Positions 37,301 to 45,380 of a stretch of DNA of 64,000 nt are shown piece after piece (within the stretch, counting starts at the first letter, position 1; each line of letters opens with the position of its first letter). Both the position numbers and the translations under genes were made by a program. Where the stretch lies: assembly GCA_900316685.1 (NCBI GenBank), contig ONDS01000007.1:62001-126000 (forward strand), in the 5' to 3' direction. The stretch comes from an uncultured Prevotellaceae bacterium (GTDB lineage Bacteria; Bacteroidota; Bacteroidia; Bacteroidales; Bacteroidaceae). Under the pieces are notes generated by a model that saw only the letters and a program-made list of their open reading frames with translations, was not told where the DNA came from and did no database searches.

Positions 37301-37970
37301 TCTGCAGAGCCAAGTCAAGACGACCAGCTGCAAAACGAGAGATATTACGCTCCCAATCGTAGCCCTTGCCCTTGACATACTCTTTGAACTCGTCAAACTT
37401 GCCATCATCGTCCAATGCTTTCTCCAAATACTGAGCCAAAGCGAGATTGAAGGAATTGTAACCTCGCTGGGCATTGAACTGGTTCCAAAAGATGGTAGTG
37501 AACGCTTGTGCCTGGTTGGAATTGGCATCATGAACGTCACCGATATTGAACATCACCATCTGAACCTCAGCCTGTGTAGAATACCATTTCCTCAAAGACT
37601 TAACTTCCGACAAGGAAACACCGTGGTCATCGAGCTTGGTCATGCCGTTGCTGTTGTGGATGATTTCCTCAATGGCTTCTTCCAAACGCATAAAGGCAAG
37701 TTCGCTGTAATGCCCATCAAGACAGTAACTGACATATTTCAGGAAGTGAGACTTACCAGTACCGAAGTAACCGTTGATCCAAATACCAACGTGGCTACCT
37801 TGGTTCTGCTTGATGTTGGTGAGTATGTCGAAGAGATTGATAACAATTTCTTCGGTGAACACATACTCCACAATTTCAGTCATCACGGTGTCTTCACTGA
37901 GGTCGGAGGCTGAGACGGCAGGATTCACCTTGCGGTCAAGCCCTTTTTCGTATAAATCTTTGAATTTCAT
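34311..37970 (-). CDS. brxC: BREX protein BrxC (P-loop ATPase)
   Basis: 1219 residues. Large ATPase core of BREX, needed for methylation and exclusion. The N-terminus is family-typical (MKFKDLYEKGLDRKVNPAVS) and Walker A is GYFGTGKSHFLK near residue 71. An Asp-rich Walker B segment, LLFFVDEVSQFIGQH, lies near residue 275, and VWIACTAQQTLEEV is a sensor-like strand. The C-terminal third is helical, ending with a proline-rich linker (KPAPSYPPVPSDGSD) and a short domain with HTEADIDLYLKGLK. Normal length. 72 bases separate it from brxB. Confidence 0.95.
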   Translation of the reverse strand: MKFKDLYEKGLDRKVNPAVSASDLSEDTVMTEIVEYVFTEEIVINLFDILTNIKQNQGSHVGIWINGYFGTGKSHFLKYVSYCLDGHYSELAFMRLEEAIEEIIHNSNGMTKLDDHGVSLSEVKSLRKWYSTQAEVQMVMFNIGDVHDANSNQAQAFTTIFWNQFNAQRGYNSFNLALAQYLEKALDDDGKFDEFKEYVKGKGYDWERNISRFAAGRLDLALQMAKEVDPALATDVIRTKIVNNDVNVSVESFAAEMKEYIDAKNNRNFRLLFFVDEVSQFIGQHRDLLLQLQSLVKRLDEVCESKVWIACTAQQTLEEVVSNVGGNATNPEDEVGKILGRFEVRASLQGTSPEYITQKRILDKKGDVEIMLADMFNKDKAKLDAQFVLPSTYKTYKDKDNFAAYYPFVPYQFQLIKNVLDAFEQLNYVDKQVKGNERSLINITYSIARDTQEMEVGEFIPFDKFFGAMVQGSMQHLGQRAFQNARQALDVIEDEKKQAFYRRVVYVLFMICNLKEEDKQQFSATIDNVVTLLMTKIDASKAAIKQDVSSVLAYLIDKAVIRKVKTDSGSEIYEFFTEEESKVAQIIKNQQVDSNTYSDELRKIFFDHFGNPSNKETFATRSFNVGISIDGRNYLSNNADVNVDFVTTASTDSPDQYGFSLNNTPQGTHLVYFLYPMFKDNQELRANFLYYCRVQRFAQEPAISEERQRTKMLFQQRAKDLYDKEIKPQFQQMLDSCPIISCGAVLSPSETGTDKKAERYKNLLSRHMESLYQFAKLVDNREVPKTQSDLSAKILRPVEETTVTLPLSTPEKKIKDWLDRQPHDVTVADVVRMFAKVPYGWSDFATIYFLNELVRRHQYAFNYNNNPNVSREDTARNIVRDASKFTVEKAKAISQEVLNDFIEAWKHIFNVMSVKGSNDSTELFRNCKETEDSALNRLLKNYRELSRKINGCPFAHTIDEAITQMEQWLTVRDHLKFFETIIAAKDEASLLFDKCKSINTFFGDQFDNYSQIRRFIDENRDNFAFLTTEQQEAVVALKAINTDEEPWNKMPSYMKLRKTINAQLQAKKMELVDSIVAKYNTVFDELEQYASEMHVARDKFAKKDVTISLKTNTNNFYALQANANTADFYEEQMHRINAAVVTKPAPSYPPVPSDGSDAAHDNSGQPSPPQPQPRVRKVVHLDTHTTKPMHTEADIDLYLKGLKAELMQYLGDDVDIIIN

Positions 37971-38042
37971 CTTTATTTATATCAAGAATTACAGAATTTG
38001 AGAAGAATTCTCTTTGCAATTGGGTCTTTCGCTATTTGTGAG

Positions 38043-38726
38043 TTATTTGTTTACTAATAGGATGGCACGATAGGTATGGGCATCTTCCAAGGTATCGAAG
38101 AGTGAGAATGAGTTGCCCTCCTGATGACCGGGATAGAAGAGGATGATCTTATATCGTGAAGTGTCGTTGTACTTCTCGTAGCGAGTCAGGAACACGTTGG
38201 TTCTCATATATGGGAACATCTTGCCAATGCCGTGAATAAACACGTATGGTTTGTTGTAACCGTCATTGGTAGCCATGTGTGCCTCTATCTTGTCGCGCAC
38301 AAAACGGATGAAATTATCGGAGTTGGCTTCAGAGGTCAACTCGGTCGTGACCATTTCAGGATGGGTCTTGTCTCCCTCGAAGGTGTCTTCCAACAAAGAG
38401 GTGTCACCAAACTTCTCATTGCTGAGATATTCGCAGAACACCTTGAACAGGTCAAGCTCTAAGGCATTGACGAAATTGGTAGGACGCTCCAACTTCTCTC
38501 GGAACTCTTGAATCTGCCTACGCATTTCATATTCATTGCTGGCAGGGTACTGGTATATGTAATAGTTGTAGAAGATATTACCGCTCTTCTCATCCAAGAA
38601 TTGTGGTGAGCAGAGGTAATTGTACAACTCTTCAACGGTCATTCTCTTGGTCTTCGCCCGATTATTTTCACGCTCGGCAGAAATGAAACTTATTTCTTTC
38701 TGCACTCGCTTACTCAAATAATTCAT
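38043..38726 (-). CDS. brxB: BREX protein BrxB (DUF1788)
   Basis: 227 residues. Small cytoplasmic BREX subunit of the DUF1788 family, essential for methylation in studied type 1 systems. VNALELDLFKVFCEYL and KPYVFIHGIGKMFPYMRTNV are characteristic, as is the ending KIILFYPGHQEGNSFSLF. Its ATG overlaps the brxA stop by four bases, which indicates translational coupling. Confidence 0.92.
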   Translation of the reverse strand: MNYLSKRVQKEISFISAERENNRAKTKRMTVEELYNYLCSPQFLDEKSGNIFYNYYIYQYPASNEYEMRRQIQEFREKLERPTNFVNALELDLFKVFCEYLSNEKFGDTSLLEDTFEGDKTHPEMVTTELTSEANSDNFIRFVRDKIEAHMATNDGYNKPYVFIHGIGKMFPYMRTNVFLTRYEKYNDTSRYKIILFYPGHQEGNSFSLFDTLEDAHTYRAILLVNK

Positions 38727-39355
38727 GATAGTTTGGCTTTAATATCGTTAATCTCGTATGGATAGAGGAAACAGGCTTCAAGAAACCACTCCTCACCAGA
38801 ACGAAAATAGTATTCTAATTCTGAATCGTCAGGATGGATGGACTGAAGTTCATTCGTCTTCTCTGTCATCAAACCAGCCTGACGAAGGATGGTGAGATAG
38901 GCACTGGCACAGCGGTCTTTGGTGTTGTCAGACCAACTATCCACAAATTCGTCATGGGCAGCAATCTCATTGAACTCCATCATAATGTCAAACTTTGTCA
39001 ACAGGTGGTCAACGGAATTCCAACGCTTGATGGCCACATTGAAGTGGAAATCAAAGACGAGCTTGTAGGTTTTCAGGATTGCATAGAAAAGACCAGCTCG
39101 TTGACCTTCTTCGCTCCATCCCTGCCATGCTTGCCAGAAATGAACGGGTAGAGTTTCAAAACGTCTTTTGAACTCGACAAGGAAGCGTTTACGAGATGAC
39201 ATGGAATTTACATGAAGAATATGATTGTTTTCAATCTCATCCTTCAATAGACTTTCGGCTTCTGGTGACATCAAAACTGGCAAAATGCGTTTGAACTCGT
39301 AGAAAAGAAAACCACCTCCTGTTATTGATGCTGTATATGGACTGTTGTTCTTCAT
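38723..39355 (-). CDS. brxA: BREX protein BrxA (DUF1819)
   Basis: 210 residues. First gene of the BREX operon. BrxA is a small DNA-binding protein of the DUF1819 family. YTASITGGGFLFYEFKRILPVLM at the N-terminus and a helical middle (VHFWQAWQGWSEEGQRAG, YLTILRQAGLM) are typical. The start at 39355 is preceded by a weak promoter match. Its overlap with brxB and the short spacings that follow indicate one transcript down to brxL. Confidence 0.92.
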   Translation of the reverse strand: MKNNSPYTASITGGGFLFYEFKRILPVLMSPEAESLLKDEIENNHILHVNSMSSRKRFLVEFKRRFETLPVHFWQAWQGWSEEGQRAGLFYAILKTYKLVFDFHFNVAIKRWNSVDHLLTKFDIMMEFNEIAAHDEFVDSWSDNTKDRCASAYLTILRQAGLMTEKTNELQSIHPDDSELEYYFRSGEEWFLEACFLYPYEINDIKAKLS

Positions 39356-39583
39356 TCCTGCTGGTCGGTTTCAATTAGCGTTTGATAGGGTAGGGCAACT
39401 ATTGTTTCAGAATTTGCCCATCAATGAGTGCAAAAATACATATTTTCCGCGAATATCTACTATTCTCATCATGGATTTTTTAGTCTACTTCATGCATCCT
39501 AATAACATTCTTCCCATTTCCCATTTCTCATTTCTCATTTCTTATTTCTTATTTCAAATTTCCCTATTCCTCTTTGCTTCATC
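39356..39583. other. brxA upstream region
   Basis: No gene is seen. On the minus strand TATTTTTG at 39431-39438 is a TAnnTTTG match and the best candidate for the operon promoter, without a clear -33 element. An AT-rich stretch and the heptamer array at 39511-39566 follow toward glyA. Confidence 0.45.
39511..39566. repeat. Heptanucleotide array TTCYYAT
   Basis: Eight 7-bp units change gradually from TTCCCAT (2) to TTCTCAT (2), TTCTTAT (2), TTCAAAT and TTCCCTA. The ordered drift looks like local expansion with unit-to-unit conversion. Confidence 0.9.
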
Positions 39584-39621
39584 AAAAAATCCCTCCCCAA
39601 ACGCTTGGGGAGGGATTTTTT
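39584..39621. terminator. Bidirectional intrinsic terminator, right island edge
   Basis: Same 15-bp perfect stem as 12819-12856, with loop AAACGCTT. It is placed 135 bases downstream of glyA and should stop transcription of the pyrB-pyrI-glyA group before brxA. Confidence 0.9.
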
Positions 39622-39664
39622 ATATCCTTAATTGTAAGGCGTCGATTCTTGGTAGAAGCGGAGC
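39584..39664. repeat. Direct repeat flanking the BREX island, right copy
   Basis: Terminator stem plus tail with GTAAGGCGTCGATTC and AGAAGCGGAGC, the counterpart of 12819-12904. Both are in the same orientation about 26.8 kb apart. After this tail the two flanks differ. Confidence 0.85.
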
Positions 39665-39755
39665 GTTGGATCAGCAAAAGTCTATCGTCTTTTATCTTCT
39701 CCTAACTTCTCCTAACTCCTTTTACTCCTGACAGCTGAAGCCTGCGAAAGTTGAA

Positions 39756-41036
39756 TCAATACGCAAACAGGGGATAATCCTTCATGCGATCGTTCACACG
39801 CTGGCGCACGCTGGCAATCACGGCCTCATCCTCGGGGGCGTTGAGCACTTCCTCGATCAACTCGGCTATCTCCACCATCAGGTCTTCCTTGGCACCACGG
39901 GTGGTGATGGCGGGAGTACCCAAGCGGATACCGCTGGTCTGGAAAGCGCTACGGGTGTCGAAGGGCACCATGTTCTTGTTCACGGTGATGTCTGCGGCCA
40001 CCAAGGCTTGCTCGGCCACCTTGCCCGTCAACTCGGGATACTTGTCGCGAAGGTCAACCAACATCGAGTGGTTGTCGGTGCCGCCGCTCACGATGGTGAA
40101 GCCGCGCTTGGTCAACTCGTCGGCCAGCACCTTGGCATTCTTCTGAACCTGTTTGGCCCACTCCTTGAACTCGGGCTGCAACGCCTCGCCGAAGGCTACG
40201 GCCTTGGCGGCGATGACATGCTCCAACGGACCACCTTGCTGGCCGGGGAACACGGCGGAGTTCAACAGCTGGCTCATCTTCTTCACCACACCCTTGGGAG
40301 TGGTCAGACCCCACGGGTTGTCGAAGTCCTTGCCCATCAGGATGATGCCGCCACGCGGACCGCGAAGGGTCTTATGGGTGGTCGAGGTCACGATGTGGGC
40401 GTACTTCACAGGATTCTCCAACAGACCGGCGGCTATCAGACCGGCGGGGTGAGCCATGTCGATCATCAGCAGGGCTCCTACGCTGTCGGCGATGGCGCGC
40501 ATGCGCTGGTAATCCCATTCGCGGCTGTAGGCACTGCCGCCGCCGATGATGAGCTTGGGCTGGTGTTCCTGGGCCAGACGTTCCATCTCGTCGTAATCCA
40601 CACGACCGGTCTCCTTGTTCAGGTTGTAACCGACGGGCTTGTAGAGAATGCCAGAGGTGTTCACCGACGAACCATGCGACAGGTGGCCGCCATGGGCGAG
40701 GTTCAGACCCATGAAGGTGTCACCGGGCTTCAATACGGCCAACAATACGGCGGCATTGGCCTGAGCACCGGAGTGGGGCTGCACATTGGCGTACTCGGCA
40801 CCGAACAGTTCCTTCACGCGGTCGATGGCCAACTGCTCCACCTCGTCGACCACCTCGCAACCGCCATAATAGCGCTTGCCGGGGTAGCCCTCGGCGTATT
40901 TGTTGGTCAGATACGAACCCATGGCTTCCATCACTTGGTCGCTCACGAAATTCTCCGAGGCGATCAGTTCCATGCCTTTCAACTGGCGTTGGTGTTCGCG
41001 CTCAATCAACTCGAAAATTTGGTTGTCTCTCTTCAT
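39756..41036 (-). CDS. glyA: Serine hydroxymethyltransferase
   Basis: 426 residues. PLP enzyme converting serine and tetrahydrofolate to glycine and methylene-THF, the one-carbon donor also used by the ThyA encoded in this window. [35 protein letters not shown] and [15 protein letters not shown] (Schiff-base Lys) are diagnostic. ATG 41036 ([10 protein letters not shown]) is preferred; the longer frame begins in repeat-derived sequence. It lies after pyrI, with the heptamer array 41063-41160 filling the gap, and ends 135 bases before a strong terminator. Confidence 0.97.
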   Translation of the reverse strand: MKRDNQIFELIEREHQRQLKGMELIASENFVSDQVMEAMGSYLTNKYAEGYPGKRYYGGCEVVDEVEQLAIDRVKELFGAEYANVQPHSGAQANAAVLLAVLKPGDTFMGLNLAHGGHLSHGSSVNTSGILYKPVGYNLNKETGRVDYDEMERLAQEHQPKLIIGGGSAYSREWDYQRMRAIADSVGALLMIDMAHPAGLIAAGLLENPVKYAHIVTSTTHKTLRGPRGGIILMGKDFDNPWGLTTPKGVVKKMSQLLNSAVFPGQQGGPLEHVIAAKAVAFGEALQPEFKEWAKQVQKNAKVLADELTKRGFTIVSGGTDNHSMLVDLRDKYPELTGKVAEQALVAADITVNKNMVPFDTRSAFQTSGIRLGTPAITTRGAKEDLMVEIAELIEEVLNAPEDEAVIASVRQRVNDRMKDYPLFAY

Positions 41037-41062
41037 AAATATATAAAATGATGTTTGATGTT

Positions 41063-41160
41063 TAACATTCAACACTCAACACTCAACACTCAACACTCAA
41101 CATTCAACACTCAACACTCAACACTCAACATTCAACACTCAACATTCAACACTCAACATT
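41063..41160. repeat. Heptanucleotide array CAACAYT
   Basis: Fourteen units, CAACACT or CAACATT (first TAACATT), fill the pyrI-glyA gap and end exactly at the pyrI stop codon (41161-41163). The variable position is the sixth base, C or T. Confidence 0.97.
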
Positions 41161-41616
41161 CTAAACCAGTTCCACCTTGTCCATCACCTGCTCCTTGTCG
41201 CAGTAATGGCACTTCAGTATGCCGTGCTCCTTGTCTAACACGGTGAACAGGGTCTGCATCGGCTCGTTGTTGGTGATGCACTTGGGGTTGTTGCATCTTA
41301 CGATGCCACGCAACTCGTCGGGTGTCTCCACGGTCTTCTTCTCCACCACACCATAGTCGCGGATGATGTTCAGAACCACGTTGGGGGCGACTACCGACAG
41401 GCGTGAAATCTCATCGTCGGTGAAATAGCGGTCGCTGACCTTGATGATGGCTTTCTGGCCCACCTTGGTCGAGGGGTAGTTGTAACCGATGGTCACCGGT
41501 GTCTTCAGGTCTTGCAGACCCAGCAGGTTGATCACCTCGAAGGTTTTGTTCGAGGGTATATGGTCTATCACGGTGCCGTTTTCAATGGCGGCTACCAATC
41601 TCTCTTTCTTGTTCAT
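41161..41616 (-). CDS. pyrI: Aspartate carbamoyltransferase regulatory subunit
   Basis: 151 residues. Binds the catalytic trimers and nucleotide effectors to control pyrimidine synthesis. [20 protein letters not shown] starts the allosteric domain. The C-terminal zinc domain has the four cysteines [10 protein letters not shown] and [11 protein letters not shown] 41616 (MNKKERL) was chosen because the longer frame starts in repeat-derived codons. It lies downstream of pyrB with a heptamer array between, an unusually long separation for this pair. Confidence 0.96.
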   Translation of the reverse strand: MNKKERLVAAIENGTVIDHIPSNKTFEVINLLGLQDLKTPVTIGYNYPSTKVGQKAIIKVSDRYFTDDEISRLSVVAPNVVLNIIRDYGVVEKKTVETPDELRGIVRCNNPKCITNNEPMQTLFTVLDKEHGILKCHYCDKEQVMDKVELV

Positions 41617-41639
41617 ATCATTAAATTCTTCCAAATGTT

Positions 41640-41814
41640 CAACACTTAACACTCAACACTCAACGCTCAACCCTAAACCCTCAACGCTAAACCCTCAACA
41701 CTAAACCCTAAACCCTAAACCCTCAACACTAAACCCTAAACCCTCAACCCTCAACACTAAACCCTAAACCCTCAACCCTCAACCCTCAACCCTCAACCCT
41801 AAACCCTCAACCCT
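41640..41814. repeat. Heptanucleotide array MAACMCT
   Basis: Twenty-five consecutive 7-bp units, mostly AAACCCT, CAACCCT and CAACACT, lie between pyrB and pyrI. The array runs into the pyrB gene: its last units encode the final Glu-Gly and the TGA stop (41807-41809). A gradient from CAACACT near pyrI to CAACCCT near pyrB is visible. Confidence 0.97.
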
Positions 41815-42757
41815 CAATAATCGTCTCGTCGGCCTGCACATCCTCTAATGTGATGCCTAAGACATCGCAGATGATGGCCTCGCGGGCATACAGACCATTG
41901 CGGGCCTGCTGGATATAGTAGGCGTGGGGATCCTCGTCCACATCGAGGGCTATCTCGTTCACTCGGGGAAGCGGATGCAGCACCTTCATGTTCTCACGGG
42001 CTCCCTTCAGCATGTCGCGCTTCAGGATATACACGTTCTTCACACGCTCATATTCCATCAGGTCGGAGAAACGCTCCTTCTGTACGCGCGTCATATATAG
42101 GATGTCGGCCTGGGCGATGATGTCTTCGCTGAAGTCGGTGTGCTCCTGATAGCGGATGCCGCGCTCCTGGCAATACAGCTTGTATTCCTCGGGCATGGCC
42201 AACTCGGTGGGGGCCACGAAATGGAAGGTGGGGTTGAAATGGCGCATGGCCATCACTAATGAATGGACCGTGCGACCGTATTTCAGGTCGCCAACCAAAC
42301 AGATGTTCAGGTTCTCAAGCGTGCCCTGTGTCTGGTAAATGGTGTAAAGGTCGAGCATGCATTGCGAGGGGTGCTGGTGCGCTCCGTCGCCGGCGTTGAT
42401 GATGGGTACAGGCGATATCTCGCTGGCATACTGGGCGGCTCCTTCTATGTAATGGCGCATGGCTATCACGTCGGCATAGTTGGATACCATCAGGATCGTG
42501 TCTTTCAAGGTCTCGCCCTTCGACACACTCGAGGCCTTGGCATCGCTGAAGCCGATCACTCGGGCGCCCAAACGGTTGGCAGCCGTCTCAAACGACAGGC
42601 GCGTGCGAGTGGAGGGCTCGTAAAACAGCGTGGCTACCACTTTGCCCTTGAGAATGTCGCGGTTGGGGTGTTTCTCAAATTCCTGGGCCAACCGAATCAT
42701 GTAGAGAATTTTTTCTCTCGACATGTCGGCGAAGGTCACAAAGTCATGTTCTTTCAT
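41807..42757 (-). CDS. pyrB: Aspartate carbamoyltransferase catalytic subunit
   Basis: 316 residues. Condenses carbamoyl phosphate and aspartate, the committed step of pyrimidine synthesis. [16 protein letters not shown] binds carbamoyl phosphate; [19 protein letters not shown] and MTRVQKERF are further active-site segments. The last two codons and stop come from the heptamer array. It is divergent from the PBP gene, with 138 bases between the two starts. Confidence 0.97.
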   Translation of the reverse strand: MKEHDFVTFADMSREKILYMIRLAQEFEKHPNRDILKGKVVATLFYEPSTRTRLSFETAANRLGARVIGFSDAKASSVSKGETLKDTILMVSNYADVIAMRHYIEGAAQYASEISPVPIINAGDGAHQHPSQCMLDLYTIYQTQGTLENLNICLVGDLKYGRTVHSLVMAMRHFNPTFHFVAPTELAMPEEYKLYCQERGIRYQEHTDFSEDIIAQADILYMTRVQKERFSDLMEYERVKNVYILKRDMLKGARENMKVLHPLPRVNEIALDVDEDPHAYYIQQARNGLYAREAIICDVLGITLEDVQADETIIEG

Positions 42758-42816
42758 CGCAAATTGGTTCTTTGTTGCAGTTTTCGACGGCGAAGTTACA
42801 CATTATTTTTTATTTA

Positions 42817-42850
42817 TTTGGCATTATTCAAAAGAATTATTGTAAATTTG
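42817..42850 (+). promoter_or_regulatory. Promoter of the PBP gene
   Basis: TTTG at 42817-42820, a 22-base spacer and TAAATTTG at 42843-42850, 46 bases before the ATG. Confidence 0.6.
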
Positions 42851-42895
42851 CACCGCATTAAGTAAATTTCGGCTTAGACAACCAAGTTTTTTCAC

Positions 42896-45211
42896 ATGAG
42901 AAGAAAGTTCATTAGCATATTGTGGTGGATTTTGGGCACGTCGGTGGTAGCGCTGTCGCTGCTCTTCCTGGCTATCTGGAACGGATGGATTGGCTACATG
43001 CCCGACATCGAGGACCTGCAAAACCCCATCAGCCGCTATTCATCACAGGTGTATTCGTCGGATGGAAAATTGATGGGTACATATTCCACCAGCAGGGACA
43101 ACCGAATATCCGTGTCGTACAACAATATGTCGCCTCACCTCATACATGCGCTCATTGCCACTGAGGATGAGCGTTTCTATGAACATTCGGGCATCGATTT
43201 CATCGCGCTCACACGTGCCGTGATCAAACGCGGATTCATGGGGCAGGAGAGTGCGGGTGGTGGATCCACCATCACCCAGCAGCTGGCGAAACAACTCTAC
43301 TCCGAAACGGCCCACAGCAAGATGGAACGTCTCTTCCAAAAACCCATAGAGTGGGTCATAGCCATCAAACTGGAGAAAAACTACACCAAAGAGGAAATCA
43401 TCACCATGTATCTTAACTACTTCGATTTCCTCTATAACGCCATTGGCGTGAAAAGCGCGGCTTTCACCTATTTTAGCAAAGACCCCAAAAACCTGACCAT
43501 CAACGAGGCGGCCACGCTCGTAGGACTCTGCAAAAACCCGTCATACTATAATCCGGTGAGATACCCCGAAAGATGTAGGGAGCGACGCAATATCGTGCTC
43601 TCGCAAATGGAAAAAGTGGGATATATCACCGAGGCCGACTACAACCAACTGGCGGCACAACCCGTGGAACTGCATTTCCGCAAGACGGACAAGAGCCAGC
43701 TGCAAGATGGCATTGCTCCGTATTTCCGTGAGTATATACGGCAGTATATGATGGCGGTGAAACCGGAACAGAAAGATTATCCGAGCTGGAAAAAGGCGCA
43801 GTTCGTCATCGACTCCATCGCTTGGGAGGAAGACCCGCTCTACGGATGGTGCAACAAAAACCTCAAGCGCAACGGACATCCTTATAATATTAATAATGAT
43901 GGTCTGCGTATCTTCACCACCATCGACACGCGCATGCAACGCTATGCCGAGGAGGCAGTGCTCGAACATCTCTCGGGCACACTGCAACCGGCCTTCGACG
44001 CGCAGACAAGGGGCAACCCCCGCGGACCGTTCTCTTCGCGCATGTCGAGAGAAGACTATGAGCGAGTGATGAACCGTTCCATACGACAGAGCCAACGCTA
44101 TCAGGTGCTCAAGGCTGAAGGGGCCTCGGAAGAGGAAATCCGTAGGTCGTTCAACACACCGGTCAAGATGACGGTGTTCACCTATCATGGCGATGTGGAG
44201 AAGACCATGACGCCGCTCGACTCCATCAAATATTATAAGCAGTTCCTCAGGGCGGGCATGGTGAGCATGGACCCGCGCACCGGAGCGGTGAAAGCTTATG
44301 TTGGCGGACCTAATTACCAGTATTTCCAATACGATATGGCAATGGTGGGACGCCGACAGGTGGGCTCGACCATGAAACCCTATCTCTATTCGCTGGCCAT
44401 AGAAAATGGATACAACCCCTGCGATAAGATACCAAACCGTATGCAGACCTACATCGTTGATGGTGGACGATGGACTCCCAAGGGCGGTGGCGGTCTGGGC
44501 AACGGGGCGATGGTGCCGCTGCGCACGGGTCTGGCTCGTTCGAGCAACTGGTGTTCGGCTTATCTCATCAGCCGATTCACACCGCAGTCGCTCGTCGACC
44601 TGCTACATAAGTACGGACTCAACAACCCCAACATCAAGGCGAAGATGTCGCTCTGTCTCGGACCTTGCGAGGTGACGGTGGGTGAGATGGTGAGTGGATA
44701 CACCGCTTTCGCCAACAAAGGCATACGCTCGGCTCCTCTCATGGTGACACGCATCGAGGATAGTGACGGCAATATCATCGCCAACTTCCAACCGCGATAC
44801 AACGAGGTCATCAGCGAGGAAAGTTCCTACAAGATGCTCGTACTGCTCAAAGGCGTGGTCGAAAGTGGTACGGGTAGAAGGGTGCGCGGTTACGGCGTAA
44901 AAGCTGAGATGGGCGGAAAGACAGGTACCACCAACTCCAATGCCGACGCTTGGTTCATGGGTGTGACACCCGAACTGGTCAACGGTGTGTGGGTAGGCGG
45001 TGAAGACCGCGATATTCACTTCTACTCCACGGGTATTGGCCAGGGTGCTGCGGCGGCCCTGCCTATATGGGGACGATATATGCGAAAGGTCTATTCCGAC
45101 GCGAGCCTTAATTATAGCCAAGGGGTGAAGTTTGATGTGCCCAAGGAATTCAAACCATGCGATGAACGCGTCGAACAGACCGACGACGATATTCTCGATG
45201 TATATGAATAA
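42896..45211 (+). CDS. Class A penicillin-binding protein (PBP1A-like)
   Basis: 771 residues. Bifunctional peptidoglycan synthase anchored in the inner membrane (TM about 5-28). The GT51 glycosyltransferase domain shows ALIATEDERFYEHSGID with its catalytic Glu near residue 90, and GGGSTITQQLAKQLY. The transpeptidase domain has GSTMKPYLYS (SxxK, near 490), ARSSNWCS (SxN, near 548) and GGKTGTTNSN (KTG, near 675). The C-terminal tail is acidic (VEQTDDDILDVYE). Monocistronic, with its own promoter and terminator. Confidence 0.95.
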   Translation: MRRKFISILWWILGTSVVALSLLFLAIWNGWIGYMPDIEDLQNPISRYSSQVYSSDGKLMGTYSTSRDNRISVSYNNMSPHLIHALIATEDERFYEHSGIDFIALTRAVIKRGFMGQESAGGGSTITQQLAKQLYSETAHSKMERLFQKPIEWVIAIKLEKNYTKEEIITMYLNYFDFLYNAIGVKSAAFTYFSKDPKNLTINEAATLVGLCKNPSYYNPVRYPERCRERRNIVLSQMEKVGYITEADYNQLAAQPVELHFRKTDKSQLQDGIAPYFREYIRQYMMAVKPEQKDYPSWKKAQFVIDSIAWEEDPLYGWCNKNLKRNGHPYNINNDGLRIFTTIDTRMQRYAEEAVLEHLSGTLQPAFDAQTRGNPRGPFSSRMSREDYERVMNRSIRQSQRYQVLKAEGASEEEIRRSFNTPVKMTVFTYHGDVEKTMTPLDSIKYYKQFLRAGMVSMDPRTGAVKAYVGGPNYQYFQYDMAMVGRRQVGSTMKPYLYSLAIENGYNPCDKIPNRMQTYIVDGGRWTPKGGGGLGNGAMVPLRTGLARSSNWCSAYLISRFTPQSLVDLLHKYGLNNPNIKAKMSLCLGPCEVTVGEMVSGYTAFANKGIRSAPLMVTRIEDSDGNIIANFQPRYNEVISEESSYKMLVLLKGVVESGTGRRVRGYGVKAEMGGKTGTTNSNADAWFMGVTPELVNGVWVGGEDRDIHFYSTGIGQGAAAALPIWGRYMRKVYSDASLNYSQGVKFDVPKEFKPCDERVEQTDDDILDVYE

Positions 45212-45235
45212 TCATCTATATTGTTATAAAAGTAT

Positions 45236-45262
45236 AGCCGTTTCGTTAGAAACGGCTTTTTT
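45236..45262 (+). terminator. Intrinsic terminator after the PBP gene
   Basis: AGCCGTTTC and GAAACGGCT form a perfect 9-bp stem with loop GTTA, followed by six T. Confidence 0.92.
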
Positions 45263-45328
45263 CTATACCATCATAAGGGCTTTTGCAAAAATTAACAAAC
45301 AGGCTTCCCAAAATGAAATTTTATTCCC

Positions 45329-45336
45329 TATTTTTG
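45329..45336 (+). promoter_or_regulatory. -7 element for the secreted repeat protein
   Basis: TATTTTTG matches TAnnTTTG 45 bases before the ATG at 45381; no good -33 was found. Confidence 0.45.
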
Positions 45337-45380
45337 CAAGCTGTCAGAAATAACTATTGCTAATCTATTAAATAAATGCT

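Noticed and set aside
12819-39664. Integrative element with att sites
   Set aside because: The flanking direct repeats exist, but no integrase, transposase or tRNA target was found, so a site-specific element is not claimed.
40008-41051. 347-codon open frame antisense to glyA
   Set aside because: glyA is unambiguous; the antisense frame shows no protein signature.
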